64,000 bases of DNA, taken from NCBI GenBank assembly GCA_023418475.1, contig JAEZZO010000067.1, positions 9,428-73,427 on the forward strand. Reading direction: 5' to 3'. The translations under genes were made by a program, and so were the position numbers. A model generated the notes under the pieces. That model saw only the letters and a list, made by a program, of their open reading frames with translations. It was not told the origin of the DNA and searched no databases. Of the stretch, positions 42,642-50,994 are shown one piece after another. Origin of the DNA: Bacillota bacterium. GTDB taxonomy: Bacteria > Bacillota > Clostridia > Lachnospirales > Lachnospiraceae. The stretch's first letter is position 1; each line of letters starts with the position of its first letter.

Positions 42642-43310
42642 TTATTCAATCCAGTCCTTAACATTTTTCTTAAGCCAATTCACCCATGCTTCAAAACCTT
42701 CACCGGTTCTTGCTGATACCTCGAATATCTCTGCCTTTGGGTTTAATACTTTAATACGTTCTTTTACCGCTACCATATCAAAATCAAAAACACTCATTAC
42801 ATCGATCTTATTGATAAGTACTGCATCACATATGCTAAACATCAGCGGATATTTTAATGGTTTATCATCTCCCTCTGGTACAGATAGAATCATTGCATTT
42901 TTCACAGCCCCTGTGTCAAACTCAGCCGGACATACAAGATTGCCTACATTTTCCAGCACAACTAAGTCCATGTCTTGTGTACCAAACTCTGTCAGACCCT
43001 GGCGCGTCATATCTGCATCTAAATGACACATACCGCCTGTATGCAGCTGAATCGACTTAACCCCAGTCGTTGCAATTTTCTCCGCATCTACAGAGGAATC
43101 GATATCTGCTTCCATAACTCCGATATTCATTTGATCCTTCAGCATCTTAATAGTACGTACTAATGTTGTTGTTTTACCCGATCCGGGAGATGACATTAAA
43201 TTCAAAAGAAAGGTCTTCTCCTTCTTCAACTGATCTCTTAGTTTATCTGCATCTATATCATTATTTTCAAAGATACTCCTCTTAATTTCAATTACTCTTA
43301 CTTCATCCAT
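42642..43310 (-). CDS. hypB: Hydrogenase/urease nickel insertion GTPase HypB
   Basis: A 222-residue SIMIBI-class GTPase. I start at ATG 43310 (MDEVRVIEIKR), which has GAGG 8 nt upstream; a GTG at 43319 is in frame. P-loop SSPGSGKTT (about 41-49), ADIDSSVDAEKI, HTGGMCHLDADM with metal-binding Cys and His residues, ENVGNLVCPAEFD and INKIDV are all present. The N-terminal Cys-rich or His-rich nickel store of some HypB proteins is absent. It loads Ni2+ into the [NiFe] site together with HypA, encoded 30 bp upstream. Confidence 0.95.
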   Translation of the reverse strand: MDEVRVIEIKRSIFENNDIDADKLRDQLKKEKTFLLNLMSSPGSGKTTTLVRTIKMLKDQMNIGVMEADIDSSVDAEKIATTGVKSIQLHTGGMCHLDADMTRQGLTEFGTQDMDLVVLENVGNLVCPAEFDTGAVKNAMILSVPEGDDKPLKYPLMFSICDAVLINKIDVMSVFDFDMVAVKERIKVLNPKAEIFEVSARTGEGFEAWVNWLKKNVKDWIE

Positions 43311-43340
43311 ATAATTCACCTCATCTGCTATTATTAGTAT

Positions 43341-43703
43341 TTACAAATTGTCAATAACTCCAATTTCCTTAATCATAACTTCACGTCCGGTTTTCACCTT
43401 CCATTGCTTGCTACCGCACGCTGGACAAATAGGCTGATCCGCTTTTATGTTTTTCAATACAGAATAATCACAGCCACAATCCTGACATGTCGCTATTCCT
43501 TCGATTTCTTCTATCGCCAGAATTGCTCCGTTTAATATCGTATCTTCAATTGCAGCCGGCCAGCAAGCGTAGACATATCTTGGTATAACGCCTGTCAATT
43601 CGCCAACCTGCAAAGTTAATCTGCCTATTTTGGCTACATGATTTGCTTTGGCAGCTTGCTCGGCCGTTCTAACTATATTTAAAACAACTCCCATCTCATG
43701 CAT
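43341..43703 (-). CDS. hypA: Nickel metallochaperone HypA
   Basis: A 120-residue HypA. The N-terminal MHEMGV supplies the nickel ligand His2 (the MHE motif). The zinc site is formed by CQDCGCDYS and CPACGSKQW. It delivers nickel with HypB. The rest of the hyp set (C, D, E, F) and hydrogenase structural genes are not in the window. It sits 15 bp downstream of a large Fe-S flavo-oxidoreductase gene in the same operon, so the three are co-expressed. Confidence 0.95.
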   Translation of the reverse strand: MHEMGVVLNIVRTAEQAAKANHVAKIGRLTLQVGELTGVIPRYVYACWPAAIEDTILNGAILAIEEIEGIATCQDCGCDYSVLKNIKADQPICPACGSKQWKVKTGREVMIKEIGVIDNL

Positions 43704-43718
43704 GGTAGGCTCCTCCTG

Positions 43719-46367
43719 CTATTTTGAGGTTTCTGCAGCTTTCTTATTTGCCAAGCGCTCTGCTCTTTCCCCTGCGTTTGTTAAGAAATTCTTCATCCAT
43801 TCTTCCGGATCTTCTGCAGAACCGACATTGTATTTACGCTTTAACTTAATTGCATCAAATTCACATTTTGTTGCGCAAATACCGCATCCTAAGCATCGAT
43901 ATTCATCCACAACCGATACACCGCAACCAAGACAGCGATTAGTTTCTAACTTAATTTGCTCATCGGTAAGATCTGTACGAAGATCCTTAAAAGACCGACT
44001 TGCTGCATGATGATCTATACTAGCCGGTTTTTGGCGCTGTGCCTGATCAAATCCTGCCAAATCAAGATTATTTTGATCAAGTGCATGATATTCTCTTTCT
44101 CTTCGTACCTTCAAATTTTGACCTAAAATATATCTTTTAATAGAAATTGCAGCAGTTTTACCGGAGGCAATTGCATCAATAGCAAATTTTGGACCTGTAA
44201 CTGCATCTCCGCCTGCAAATACATCCGATTCACCTGTCTGCAAAGTCAAATCATCCACCACCATAGTGCCTCGTCCTGTCAACTCCATTTTTTTTCTATC
44301 TGCCAGGCCTCCCCAATTCATTGCTTGTCCAACAGAAACTAATACATTGCTGCATTGAATAATTATGGTTTCGTTCTCATTGAAGACCGGATGAAATCTA
44401 CCATTTTCATCAAATACCGATAGGCAGCGCATGAATTCCACACCTGTTACTTTCCCATTTTCCCCAAGAATACGCTTAGGTCCCCAGGAATTATTAATTT
44501 CTATACCTTCTATCTTTGCTTCTTCCTGTTCTTCCAGAAGCGCCGGCATTTCGTCTTTACTTTCCAAACAGTACATTGCAGTTACATCAGAACCCATACG
44601 TACACAGGAACGAGCAACATCAATGGCTACATTACCACCACCGATTACAACTGTTTTTCCTTGCAGTCTACTAGCTGTAGTAAGACTTATATTACGGAGG
44701 AATTCTACTCCTGTTATAACTCCTCCAAGGTCTTCCCCTTCAATATTAAGCGATCTTCCTTCCTGTGCCCCAATTGCAAGGAAGAATGCTTGATATCCCT
44801 GGGTACGAAGTTCCTTCAATGTAATATCCTTTCCAACTTCGATACCCGTCTTAAATGTAACACCCAACTGATGTAATACATCAATTTCAGCTTCAATTAT
44901 TTCATTTTCCAGGCGGAAAGAAGGAATACCCATTGTCAGCATACCACCAAGTATTTTCTGCTTTTCATACACACATACTTCAAATCCTTCAACCGCTAAA
45001 TAATAAGCACAACTAAGTCCTGCAGGACCTGCACCGATGATAGCAACCTTTCCATCTCTTTTCTCATAAATCTTTGGTATGTAACGATTTCCGGATTCCA
45101 ATTCCTTATCTGCAATATATTTTTTAATATCATCGATTGCTATTGCTTCATCCAGATTTGCCCTAGTACATTCTGATTCACATCCATGAGGACATACTCG
45201 TCCACAGATTGCAGGAAACGGATTATCTCTCTTTATTATTTTCAGAGCTTCTTCAAAATTACCCTCTGCTGCTTTGCGGATATATCCCTGAACAGAAACA
45301 TGTGCAGGACATTTCGTTTTACATGGTGCGGTGCCATATTCATTAACCATTTTACGAATTTTAAAATCCGGATTCCAATATTCCTGTGTCCAGTCGGTAT
45401 CATGTGGGGTTTGTGTCATAACTGGTGTCTGATTTTCTTTACAGAAAGAGGAACCAAGTGCTAATGCATTTGTATTACAGTTTTCTACGCAGGCACCACA
45501 ACCAACACATTTATCAGAAGTCACTTCTGCAACAAAATTAGATCGGTTTGGATCTGGATTATTAAATAAGGTTGCTACACGCAAGGAAGCGCAGGAACAT
45601 CCGCAGCAATTACAGATAAAGGTTGATTTATCCTTTCCTTCATTATTGAAGATTTCATGCACCAAGCCTTCGCGTTCCGCTTTTCTTAATATTTCCTCTG
45701 CTTCTTCACGTGTAATTTGTGTTGCACGACCGCTTCGGATATAATAATCTGCTTCCGCTCCAATTTGAATGCACATTCCCTCAATTGTATGTTCACAAGC
45801 ATTCCCCATTAGCTTCCCTGCAAGCCGGCAGGCACAGTCAGCTTTCGAATACAAATCGCTCTGGTCGAAATATGTCTGAATTTCCTCATAGCTTGCAATA
45901 TGTGTTTCTGCCTCTATGGAAGCTTTTATTGGGATCGTACGAAGAGCTCCTCCTCCCATACCCATCATTTGACCTACTGTCCTGTCCATATCCGTTGTAT
46001 AATTATGAAAAGCAATTGCTACTGCTTCATTTTGTAATTGTTTATTTAATAATAAATGTTCGCAAATTCCGGGAGCCCAAGGTACACGTTGATACTTTGT
46101 AACGTCATCCTCCACCGTATAAAGCAAAATACCGATATTCCCTAATTCCTTCAAGGTTCCTTCTATGTCTTCGCATTTCATTCCTGCCCTTGAGGCAATT
46201 ATTTCTGCTGATTCCAGGGTAGTAGAACATAGCATAGCAACTGCTGCCTGATCATCATTAATCACCGAAGCCAGTAAGGCTACCCCTGCATCCTCGGCAG
46301 TTCTTCCATTTTCAACATCAGGTGCATTTCCATCAATCATATTGGCTAACTGAATAATTTTCTCCAT
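43719..46367 (-). CDS. Multi-cluster Fe-S flavo-oxidoreductase (GltD-like core)
   Basis: An 882-residue protein. The N-terminal part (1 to about 250) has ADCACR (177-181) and a Cys-dense CNCCGCSC (252-259). A ferredoxin motif CVGCGACVENC follows (287-297). A GltD/DPD-type region has cluster cysteines about 349-400, an FAD loop IIGAGPAG (443-450) and an NAD(P) loop VVIGGGNVAID. A C-terminal ferredoxin carries CLGCGICATKC. It probably shuttles electrons between NAD(P)H and ferredoxin or a partner enzyme. Operon linkage to hypAB suggests a nickel-enzyme partner. A TetR gene is divergent. Confidence 0.85.
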   Translation of the reverse strand: MEKIIQLANMIDGNAPDVENGRTAEDAGVALLASVINDDQAAVAMLCSTTLESAEIIASRAGMKCEDIEGTLKELGNIGILLYTVEDDVTKYQRVPWAPGICEHLLLNKQLQNEAVAIAFHNYTTDMDRTVGQMMGMGGGALRTIPIKASIEAETHIASYEEIQTYFDQSDLYSKADCACRLAGKLMGNACEHTIEGMCIQIGAEADYYIRSGRATQITREEAEEILRKAEREGLVHEIFNNEGKDKSTFICNCCGCSCASLRVATLFNNPDPNRSNFVAEVTSDKCVGCGACVENCNTNALALGSSFCKENQTPVMTQTPHDTDWTQEYWNPDFKIRKMVNEYGTAPCKTKCPAHVSVQGYIRKAAEGNFEEALKIIKRDNPFPAICGRVCPHGCESECTRANLDEAIAIDDIKKYIADKELESGNRYIPKIYEKRDGKVAIIGAGPAGLSCAYYLAVEGFEVCVYEKQKILGGMLTMGIPSFRLENEIIEAEIDVLHQLGVTFKTGIEVGKDITLKELRTQGYQAFFLAIGAQEGRSLNIEGEDLGGVITGVEFLRNISLTTASRLQGKTVVIGGGNVAIDVARSCVRMGSDVTAMYCLESKDEMPALLEEQEEAKIEGIEINNSWGPKRILGENGKVTGVEFMRCLSVFDENGRFHPVFNENETIIIQCSNVLVSVGQAMNWGGLADRKKMELTGRGTMVVDDLTLQTGESDVFAGGDAVTGPKFAIDAIASGKTAAISIKRYILGQNLKVRREREYHALDQNNLDLAGFDQAQRQKPASIDHHAASRSFKDLRTDLTDEQIKLETNRCLGCGVSVVDEYRCLGCGICATKCEFDAIKLKRKYNVGSAEDPEEWMKNFLTNAGERAERLANKKAAETSK

Positions 46368-46482
46368 ATGATATACCTCCTCCTTTGATACGTTCCATAC
46401 AAGTTATAGAATGTTAAAAAATTATCATTGCATATTAATTATATGCATGCTAAAATTTAATTAAATATACATTTCTTATCAT

Positions 46483-46517
46483 TTGTCTCATTCTGATACA
46501 TTAAGACAATCTTGTCT
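46483..46517. promoter_or_regulatory. TetR-type operator cluster
   Basis: AGACAATCTTGTCT (46504-46517) is a perfect palindrome, and a third TTGTCT half site (46483-46488) is inverted relative to its AGACAA. It lies between the divergent tetR gene (46565) and the oxidoreductase-hypAB operon. Confidence 0.6.
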
Positions 46518-46564
46518 CATTTTTAACATTTCACTGAAAGGAACTTGCATAAACAGGGAATACT

Positions 46565-47113
46565 ATGATGAAATCTGACACTAAGAATATTTTACTTCAT
46601 TCTCTACATGAATTATTAAAGGAAAAGCCTCTCTCTAATATAACTGTCCAGGATATTATTGAGAATTGTGGTGCATCACGTGCTACCTTCTATCGGCATT
46701 TTAAGGATAAGTATGATTTAATGAATTGGGATTGCAAAGAATATATAGAAAAATGTATTGTAAAGAACCCTAATCTTACAACTTATAAAGAAATTTTATT
46801 TCGGTGTGTCTGTAACACAAAAGATAATTGTGATTATTTCATTGAAATAATCAAATTTGAAGGCCAAAACTCTTATTTGGATTTTTTATTTCACTTCTCT
46901 ACCGATTGCTGGTACAAATATTTTATACAAGAAAATGACAAGAATAAAATAAATGATGATGTGGTATGGTCTGTTAATTTTTTTCATGCCGGATTAGTTC
47001 AAATAATGAAAGATTGGTTGAATTCAAATTGTGCTGCCACTTCCGAAAAAATCGCGCAATTGCTATTTGACTGTACCCCACCATTATTGCTTCGTTATTT
47101 TATTAACGAATAA
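46565..47113 (+). CDS. TetR/AcrR family regulator
   Basis: A 182-residue TetR protein. The helix-turn-helix is at about 20-50 (ITVQDIIENCGASRATFYRHF), and KDKYDLMNW begins the C-terminal domain of the DhaS/TetR_C_8 type. It may start at either of two adjacent ATGs (46565 or 46568), with AGGGAA upstream. It is divergent from the oxidoreductase-hypAB operon with palindromic TTGTCT sites between, so it most likely represses that operon and itself. Confidence 0.88.
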   Translation: MMKSDTKNILLHSLHELLKEKPLSNITVQDIIENCGASRATFYRHFKDKYDLMNWDCKEYIEKCIVKNPNLTTYKEILFRCVCNTKDNCDYFIEIIKFEGQNSYLDFLFHFSTDCWYKYFIQENDKNKINDDVVWSVNFFHAGLVQIMKDWLNSNCAATSEKIAQLLFDCTPPLLLRYFINE

Positions 47114-47193
47114 TTTTTGATTTTATCCGGTCAGTATATGGAATATGCTTCCTTCTGCAGATTGCTCTCGTTAATTTAACATGGATATAATTG

Positions 47194-47229
47194 AATAGAG
47201 CCTTGAAATTCTATTTTCAAGACTCTATT
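47194..47229. terminator. Bidirectional terminator
   Basis: AATAGAGCCTTGAAA pairs with TTTCAAGACTCTATT around a short loop with one mismatch, followed on the plus strand by ATTTTACTTTT. It separates the tetR gene from the converging 47233 gene. Confidence 0.75.
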
Positions 47230-47232
47230 ATT

Positions 47233-47514
47233 TTACTTTTCTGGCCTTTTCAATGATAAGCATTTCACATTGTGTAAAAATGGAAAATATACAGAAATGG
47301 TAACGCGATCATCAAATACATGCGCAATCTTTTTATGAATGTCATACCTATCACCATCAGCAATTAAAATATTACAAAGATGATATAAAAAGTCTCTAAA
47401 CGCAAGAACTCCTTCTTGAATGTTTTCTTCGTATGTAATATTTTTAAACATAGAATTAATTGTATATGTTTCAGGTATCTCCGGCGTAATAACATTTCTC
47501 AAGTGTTCTGCCAT
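47233..47514 (-). CDS. Hypothetical protein, 93 residues
   Basis: A small acidic protein with mixed helix and strand character (MAEHLRNVITPEIPETY...HKKIAHVFDDRVTISVYFP) and no membrane segment. I do not recognise it. GGATAGG lies just before ATG 47514. It is 26 bp downstream of a PNPOx-like gene and 591 bp downstream of a MerR regulator, all in the same direction, so it is probably the third gene of that unit. Confidence 0.55.
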   Translation of the reverse strand: MAEHLRNVITPEIPETYTINSMFKNITYEENIQEGVLAFRDFLYHLCNILIADGDRYDIHKKIAHVFDDRVTISVYFPFLHNVKCLSLKRPEK

Positions 47515-47540
47515 ATCCTATCCTTAAGTGTTTTTTGCAT

Positions 47541-48020
47541 TTATATAGCTTCTTTCTTCCTAAAATCAACTTTATACTGCCATTCACCATATTTTTGTTC
47601 ATTATCCGTTATTGTTCCTTCTGTAAGGGTTATACGCAAAACGATAGAGTCAGGGTTATCTTCATCTCCATGTGCATTGAACCATTCGAAGATTCTTTTC
47701 ATTTTTTCTCTTATTTCTGTGTTCTTCTCACTCTTTACCCAACCAAGATTTTCAGCTGTTCCCTGCACAGCAAACAAATCTAAGCCACAGACAGATACCT
47801 CATTGTTTTTTTCAATTTCCAAAATTTTATTTTTCTTCGCATCTGTGGAAACATAAAACGCACCGTCTTCATAGAAAGCATCAACCATGCGGACAGAGGG
47901 GCGGGTATTGCCTTCGGCATTCGGGGACAGTGCAATTGTAGCAAGCGCAATCTGGTTGTCCTTTCCATTTCCGCAATATTCTTCCATAAGTTTTATCGCT
48001 TTTTCATACTTGTTCATCAT
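47541..48020 (-). CDS. Pyridoxamine 5'-phosphate oxidase-like protein
   Basis: A 159-residue split-barrel protein, paralogue of the 40415 gene (shared CGNGKDN, RPSVRMVDAFYEDGAFYV, GTAENLGWV). GAGGAGG precedes two adjacent ATGs (48020 and 48017). It probably binds a flavin or related cofactor. It is 85 bp downstream of a MerR/GyrI regulator, repeating the regulator-plus-PNPOx arrangement at 40415-41841. Confidence 0.82.
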   Translation of the reverse strand: MMNKYEKAIKLMEEYCGNGKDNQIALATIALSPNAEGNTRPSVRMVDAFYEDGAFYVSTDAKKNKILEIEKNNEVSVCGLDLFAVQGTAENLGWVKSEKNTEIREKMKRIFEWFNAHGDEDNPDSIVLRITLTEGTITDNEQKYGEWQYKVDFRKKEAI

Positions 48021-48105
48021 AATTCCTCCTCGTATTTATTCGCTATTAATTTACCATATGCTGCATGATGTAGTTTCGAAACATTACACAGGAATTCCCT
48101 GTATT

Positions 48106-49086
48106 TTATATCCCATTTTTTAACTTTATTGGAAAATATCGTTGCATTTGTTTATATCCTAGTCCCTTTTCTATGTCTCTATTAACAATATCTCTTCCAT
48201 CTTCATATAAATAAGGCATATTGAACATGACATAGCGGTCCTTGTCCAATTCAAAATTAGTGTTTTCAATCCACCGGCGAACTTTATCTTCCACTTTATA
48301 TAAGCTCTCGTTATCTTCATCAATACTGACAGCCATAGCGTATAAGCCTCCCTGAAAATCGAATAATGTAAACGGGCTTACCTCCTCATTGGTGACCCCC
48401 TCTTTCACGGCGCAGATCCATTCGGCTTTGCCATTCTTAGTCAGCAAGAAATCAAAACAGTCAAAAATTACATTTTTGTACAAATGAACATACTGCCACA
48501 ATTGATACATGTATCCGTCGCTTTTAAACATATCTCGCCAGGAATGATCGCCCACTGTCACCGCTCTAAATTCAGGTATCCTGACAACCATGATATCCGG
48601 AATTTTTTTATCTAATTTATCCGTTATTTCAATCAAGCGGCTTATATTGGAGGGCTTACCAATATAGTCAATGCTAATCAATTGTGTTTCAATTTCCTTC
48701 GCCTTGTTATATAGAAGTTTTATATCGGTGTTGTCTGAAAAGTTAACTTGTTCGATATCGCGGATAAATTCGAGTACGATTTCCTTCAACTCATGCAAAA
48801 GTGCAACCTCGTCATCAATACTATGTACTTTCTTTCCAAGCACCTCTAAAACCACCTCGGAACTGGAAGTATGAAAAACACGCTGAATGTCTTTTATACT
48901 TATATTCAGCTTGCGTAAGATGAGTATTTGCTCAAGCCTCCTAATAGCGTTTTCATCGTACATTCTGTATGCGTAATCATCAGTTCTAGTGCTGGTCAAT
49001 AATCCCATGTCCTCATAGTAACGCAGTGTACGAGCTGTAATATCATATTTACTTGACACATCTTTGATTTTGATTAAATTACTCAT
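48106..49086 (-). CDS. MerR family regulator with GyrI-like effector domain
   Basis: A 326-residue regulator. The MerR winged helix is at 5-75 (IKDVSSKYDITARTLRYYEDMGLL), followed by a dimerisation coiled coil (about 80-125) and a GyrI-like domain (about 155-320). This is the BmrR/TipA-like plan of multidrug sensors. The promoter it controls should have a long 19-20 bp spacer, but I did not find a clear one. It likely governs its own downstream PNPOx-like and hypothetical genes. Confidence 0.88.
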   Translation of the reverse strand: MSNLIKIKDVSSKYDITARTLRYYEDMGLLTSTRTDDYAYRMYDENAIRRLEQILILRKLNISIKDIQRVFHTSSSEVVLEVLGKKVHSIDDEVALLHELKEIVLEFIRDIEQVNFSDNTDIKLLYNKAKEIETQLISIDYIGKPSNISRLIEITDKLDKKIPDIMVVRIPEFRAVTVGDHSWRDMFKSDGYMYQLWQYVHLYKNVIFDCFDFLLTKNGKAEWICAVKEGVTNEEVSPFTLFDFQGGLYAMAVSIDEDNESLYKVEDKVRRWIENTNFELDKDRYVMFNMPYLYEDGRDIVNRDIEKGLGYKQMQRYFPIKLKNGI

Positions 49087-49207
49087 ATGTTTGAGCCCTC
49101 ATTTCTAGATTATCGGATATAAACTTATTATAAAGGATTACCTAAAGGAAGAGTCAAGAGGATAATGATATAAAAAGTCAGTTGCAAAACAGGTGGCAAG
49201 TATATTA

Positions 49208-49291
49208 TTTCACTCCATTCCTGCGCATATTTTGTACGAATATTAAGTTTGCGCCAAGGATTACGCAGGCACAAACTTAATGAGTGAAAGT
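49208..49291. repeat. Palindromic repeat related to 7613-7667
   Basis: Outer arms TTTCACT/AGTGAAA and inner arms ATTAAGTTTG/CAAACTTAAT fold the segment. It shares CTCCATTCCTGCGCA (49213-49227) and TTACGCAGG (49261-49269) with the element before the HPr gene. It lies just beyond the amylase stop (49301, minus strand) and may act as its 3' hairpin. Confidence 0.55.
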
Positions 49292-49300
49292 GCTTTTCCT

Positions 49301-50926
49301 TTACTCTTCACTTAATATTACGCATGCGTAAGCCGGCATCATTAGGGCATCTCCGTCCATGTATGGAGCATCTTCTCCTGTTATCAGATAATCTGAAATA
49401 CCATGATAAGAATACGAAGCTTTGGATACCTTAACGGTAACTGGTTCTTTACTCAGGTTATAAAGAACATAAATACTTCTCCCCTTATACTTCTTTACAA
49501 TAGCGCAGACATTTCCATTTTCATCCGTTACCTCTTTCATGGCAGTAATGATCCCTCTGCCGATTTCCGGATATTTATTGCGTAGGTGTATTGCTTTCTT
49601 ATAATAATTATATACGGAAGCGGCGTCATCCTTCTGCGTTTCATAAGAACCAAATGCATGCTCCTGTTTAATCATTCCGGATGGTCCTTTCGTCATTCCT
49701 GCAGATGCTTTATCGTCCGTCCAGTACATCGGTGCTCTCTTATTTACGTCATCTCCGGAACCGGACATTCCAAGTTCATCGCCGTAATAGACAAATACGC
49801 ATCCTGTGGAAAGGATCTCCAGACCTGCTGCCAGTTTGATCTTGTCCTCCTTCCTGCTTAAGAAGCCAGCTGCTCTTCCCGTATCATGGTTAGATAAAAA
49901 TACTCCATCCACATAGTCTGGATTAATAGAGTAGAATGTTTGCTGTATCATCTGAAGGTTCTTGGCAAGGCTTGCGCCTGCTTTTCCATTACCCATACGG
50001 TTAACGGACTTTACAAACAGTCCGTCTTTATTTCCTAATACAAAGTTAAACAGACTATCCACACCGCTCTTATAAAATTCCTGGATTGTATAAAAGGAAT
50101 CCCATACTTCTGCTACTACATATATATCAGGATCTATTCCCTCCACATAATCATAGAACCATTGTAACGCTTTTGTACTCTCTGCGATATTACCTTCATA
50201 ATAATGAAGTGCTGCATCCAGACGAAAACCTTTGATTCCCTTGTCGATCCAGAAAGTGGCGATTTTTTCAATTTCTGCTCTTACTGCCGGATTGTCCAGA
50301 TTTAGATCAGGCATCTGATCCCAGAATACACATTCATAGTACCAATCCTTTGTTCCTGGCACTTTACTCCATCCAGTTGGTGCACTGTTAAGACGTTTAA
50401 AGTTGTAATACCTGACATAGGGGCATACCATATCATCAGGTTCTTCACCGTCTTTTAATATTTTGATATAGTTCACAGCATCCAAAAACCACTGGTTTTT
50501 GGATGAAGTATGGTTGATAACAAAATCCATATACAAATCAATATTTTTCTCGTCACAAGCCTTCACAAGCTTCTCGAAATCTTCCATCGTCCCGTACTCT
50601 TTATCAATGGAATAATAGTCTACAACATCATACTTATGGTAAGTAGCAGACGTATGAAACGGCAGCAGCCAGATGCTTGTAAAACCAAGGTTTTTAATAT
50701 AATCCAGCTTGGAGGTCAGACCACTTATATCTCCAATCCCATCGCCGTTGCTATCACAAAATGAATAGAGAAATACCTGGTAGCAGGTCCCATGCTTATC
50801 ATATATAATCGTTTCATCCTCTGTATACGCCTCTGTTATTTCTTGATCCTGCGTTTCGTTTTCTACATACGCAGTTATTTCTTCCTTATGACCCGAATTA
50901 CTATTACAGGAAGAACAAGTGGTCAT
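49301..50926 (-). CDS. GH13 alpha-amylase family enzyme, probable lipoprotein
   Basis: A glycoside hydrolase of 541 residues from ATG 50926. GH13 motifs: nucleophile Asp in GFRLDAALHY, acid Glu in VVAEVWDS, third acid in FLSNHDTGR, and VFLYSFCDSNGDGIGDISGL near the start. It cuts alpha-1,4 glucans or maltodextrins. Translation from this ATG leaves a cut-off signal (MTTCSSC). Upstream the frame encodes a full lipoprotein signal reaching back to 50983, where an ATA codon sits 8 nt after AGGAG, so a rare start there is likely. It is the last gene of the maltodextrin operon. Confidence 0.9.
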   Translation of the reverse strand: MTTCSSCNSNSGHKEEITAYVENETQDQEITEAYTEDETIIYDKHGTCYQVFLYSFCDSNGDGIGDISGLTSKLDYIKNLGFTSIWLLPFHTSATYHKYDVVDYYSIDKEYGTMEDFEKLVKACDEKNIDLYMDFVINHTSSKNQWFLDAVNYIKILKDGEEPDDMVCPYVRYYNFKRLNSAPTGWSKVPGTKDWYYECVFWDQMPDLNLDNPAVRAEIEKIATFWIDKGIKGFRLDAALHYYEGNIAESTKALQWFYDYVEGIDPDIYVVAEVWDSFYTIQEFYKSGVDSLFNFVLGNKDGLFVKSVNRMGNGKAGASLAKNLQMIQQTFYSINPDYVDGVFLSNHDTGRAAGFLSRKEDKIKLAAGLEILSTGCVFVYYGDELGMSGSGDDVNKRAPMYWTDDKASAGMTKGPSGMIKQEHAFGSYETQKDDAASVYNYYKKAIHLRNKYPEIGRGIITAMKEVTDENGNVCAIVKKYKGRSIYVLYNLSKEPVTVKVSKASYSYHGISDYLITGEDAPYMDGDALMMPAYACVILSEE

Positions 50927-50994
50927 AACAAGAATAAAAAGTAATACCCATGTCGAAATTTTTTTATTATATTTTACCCTTATGATCTCATCTC

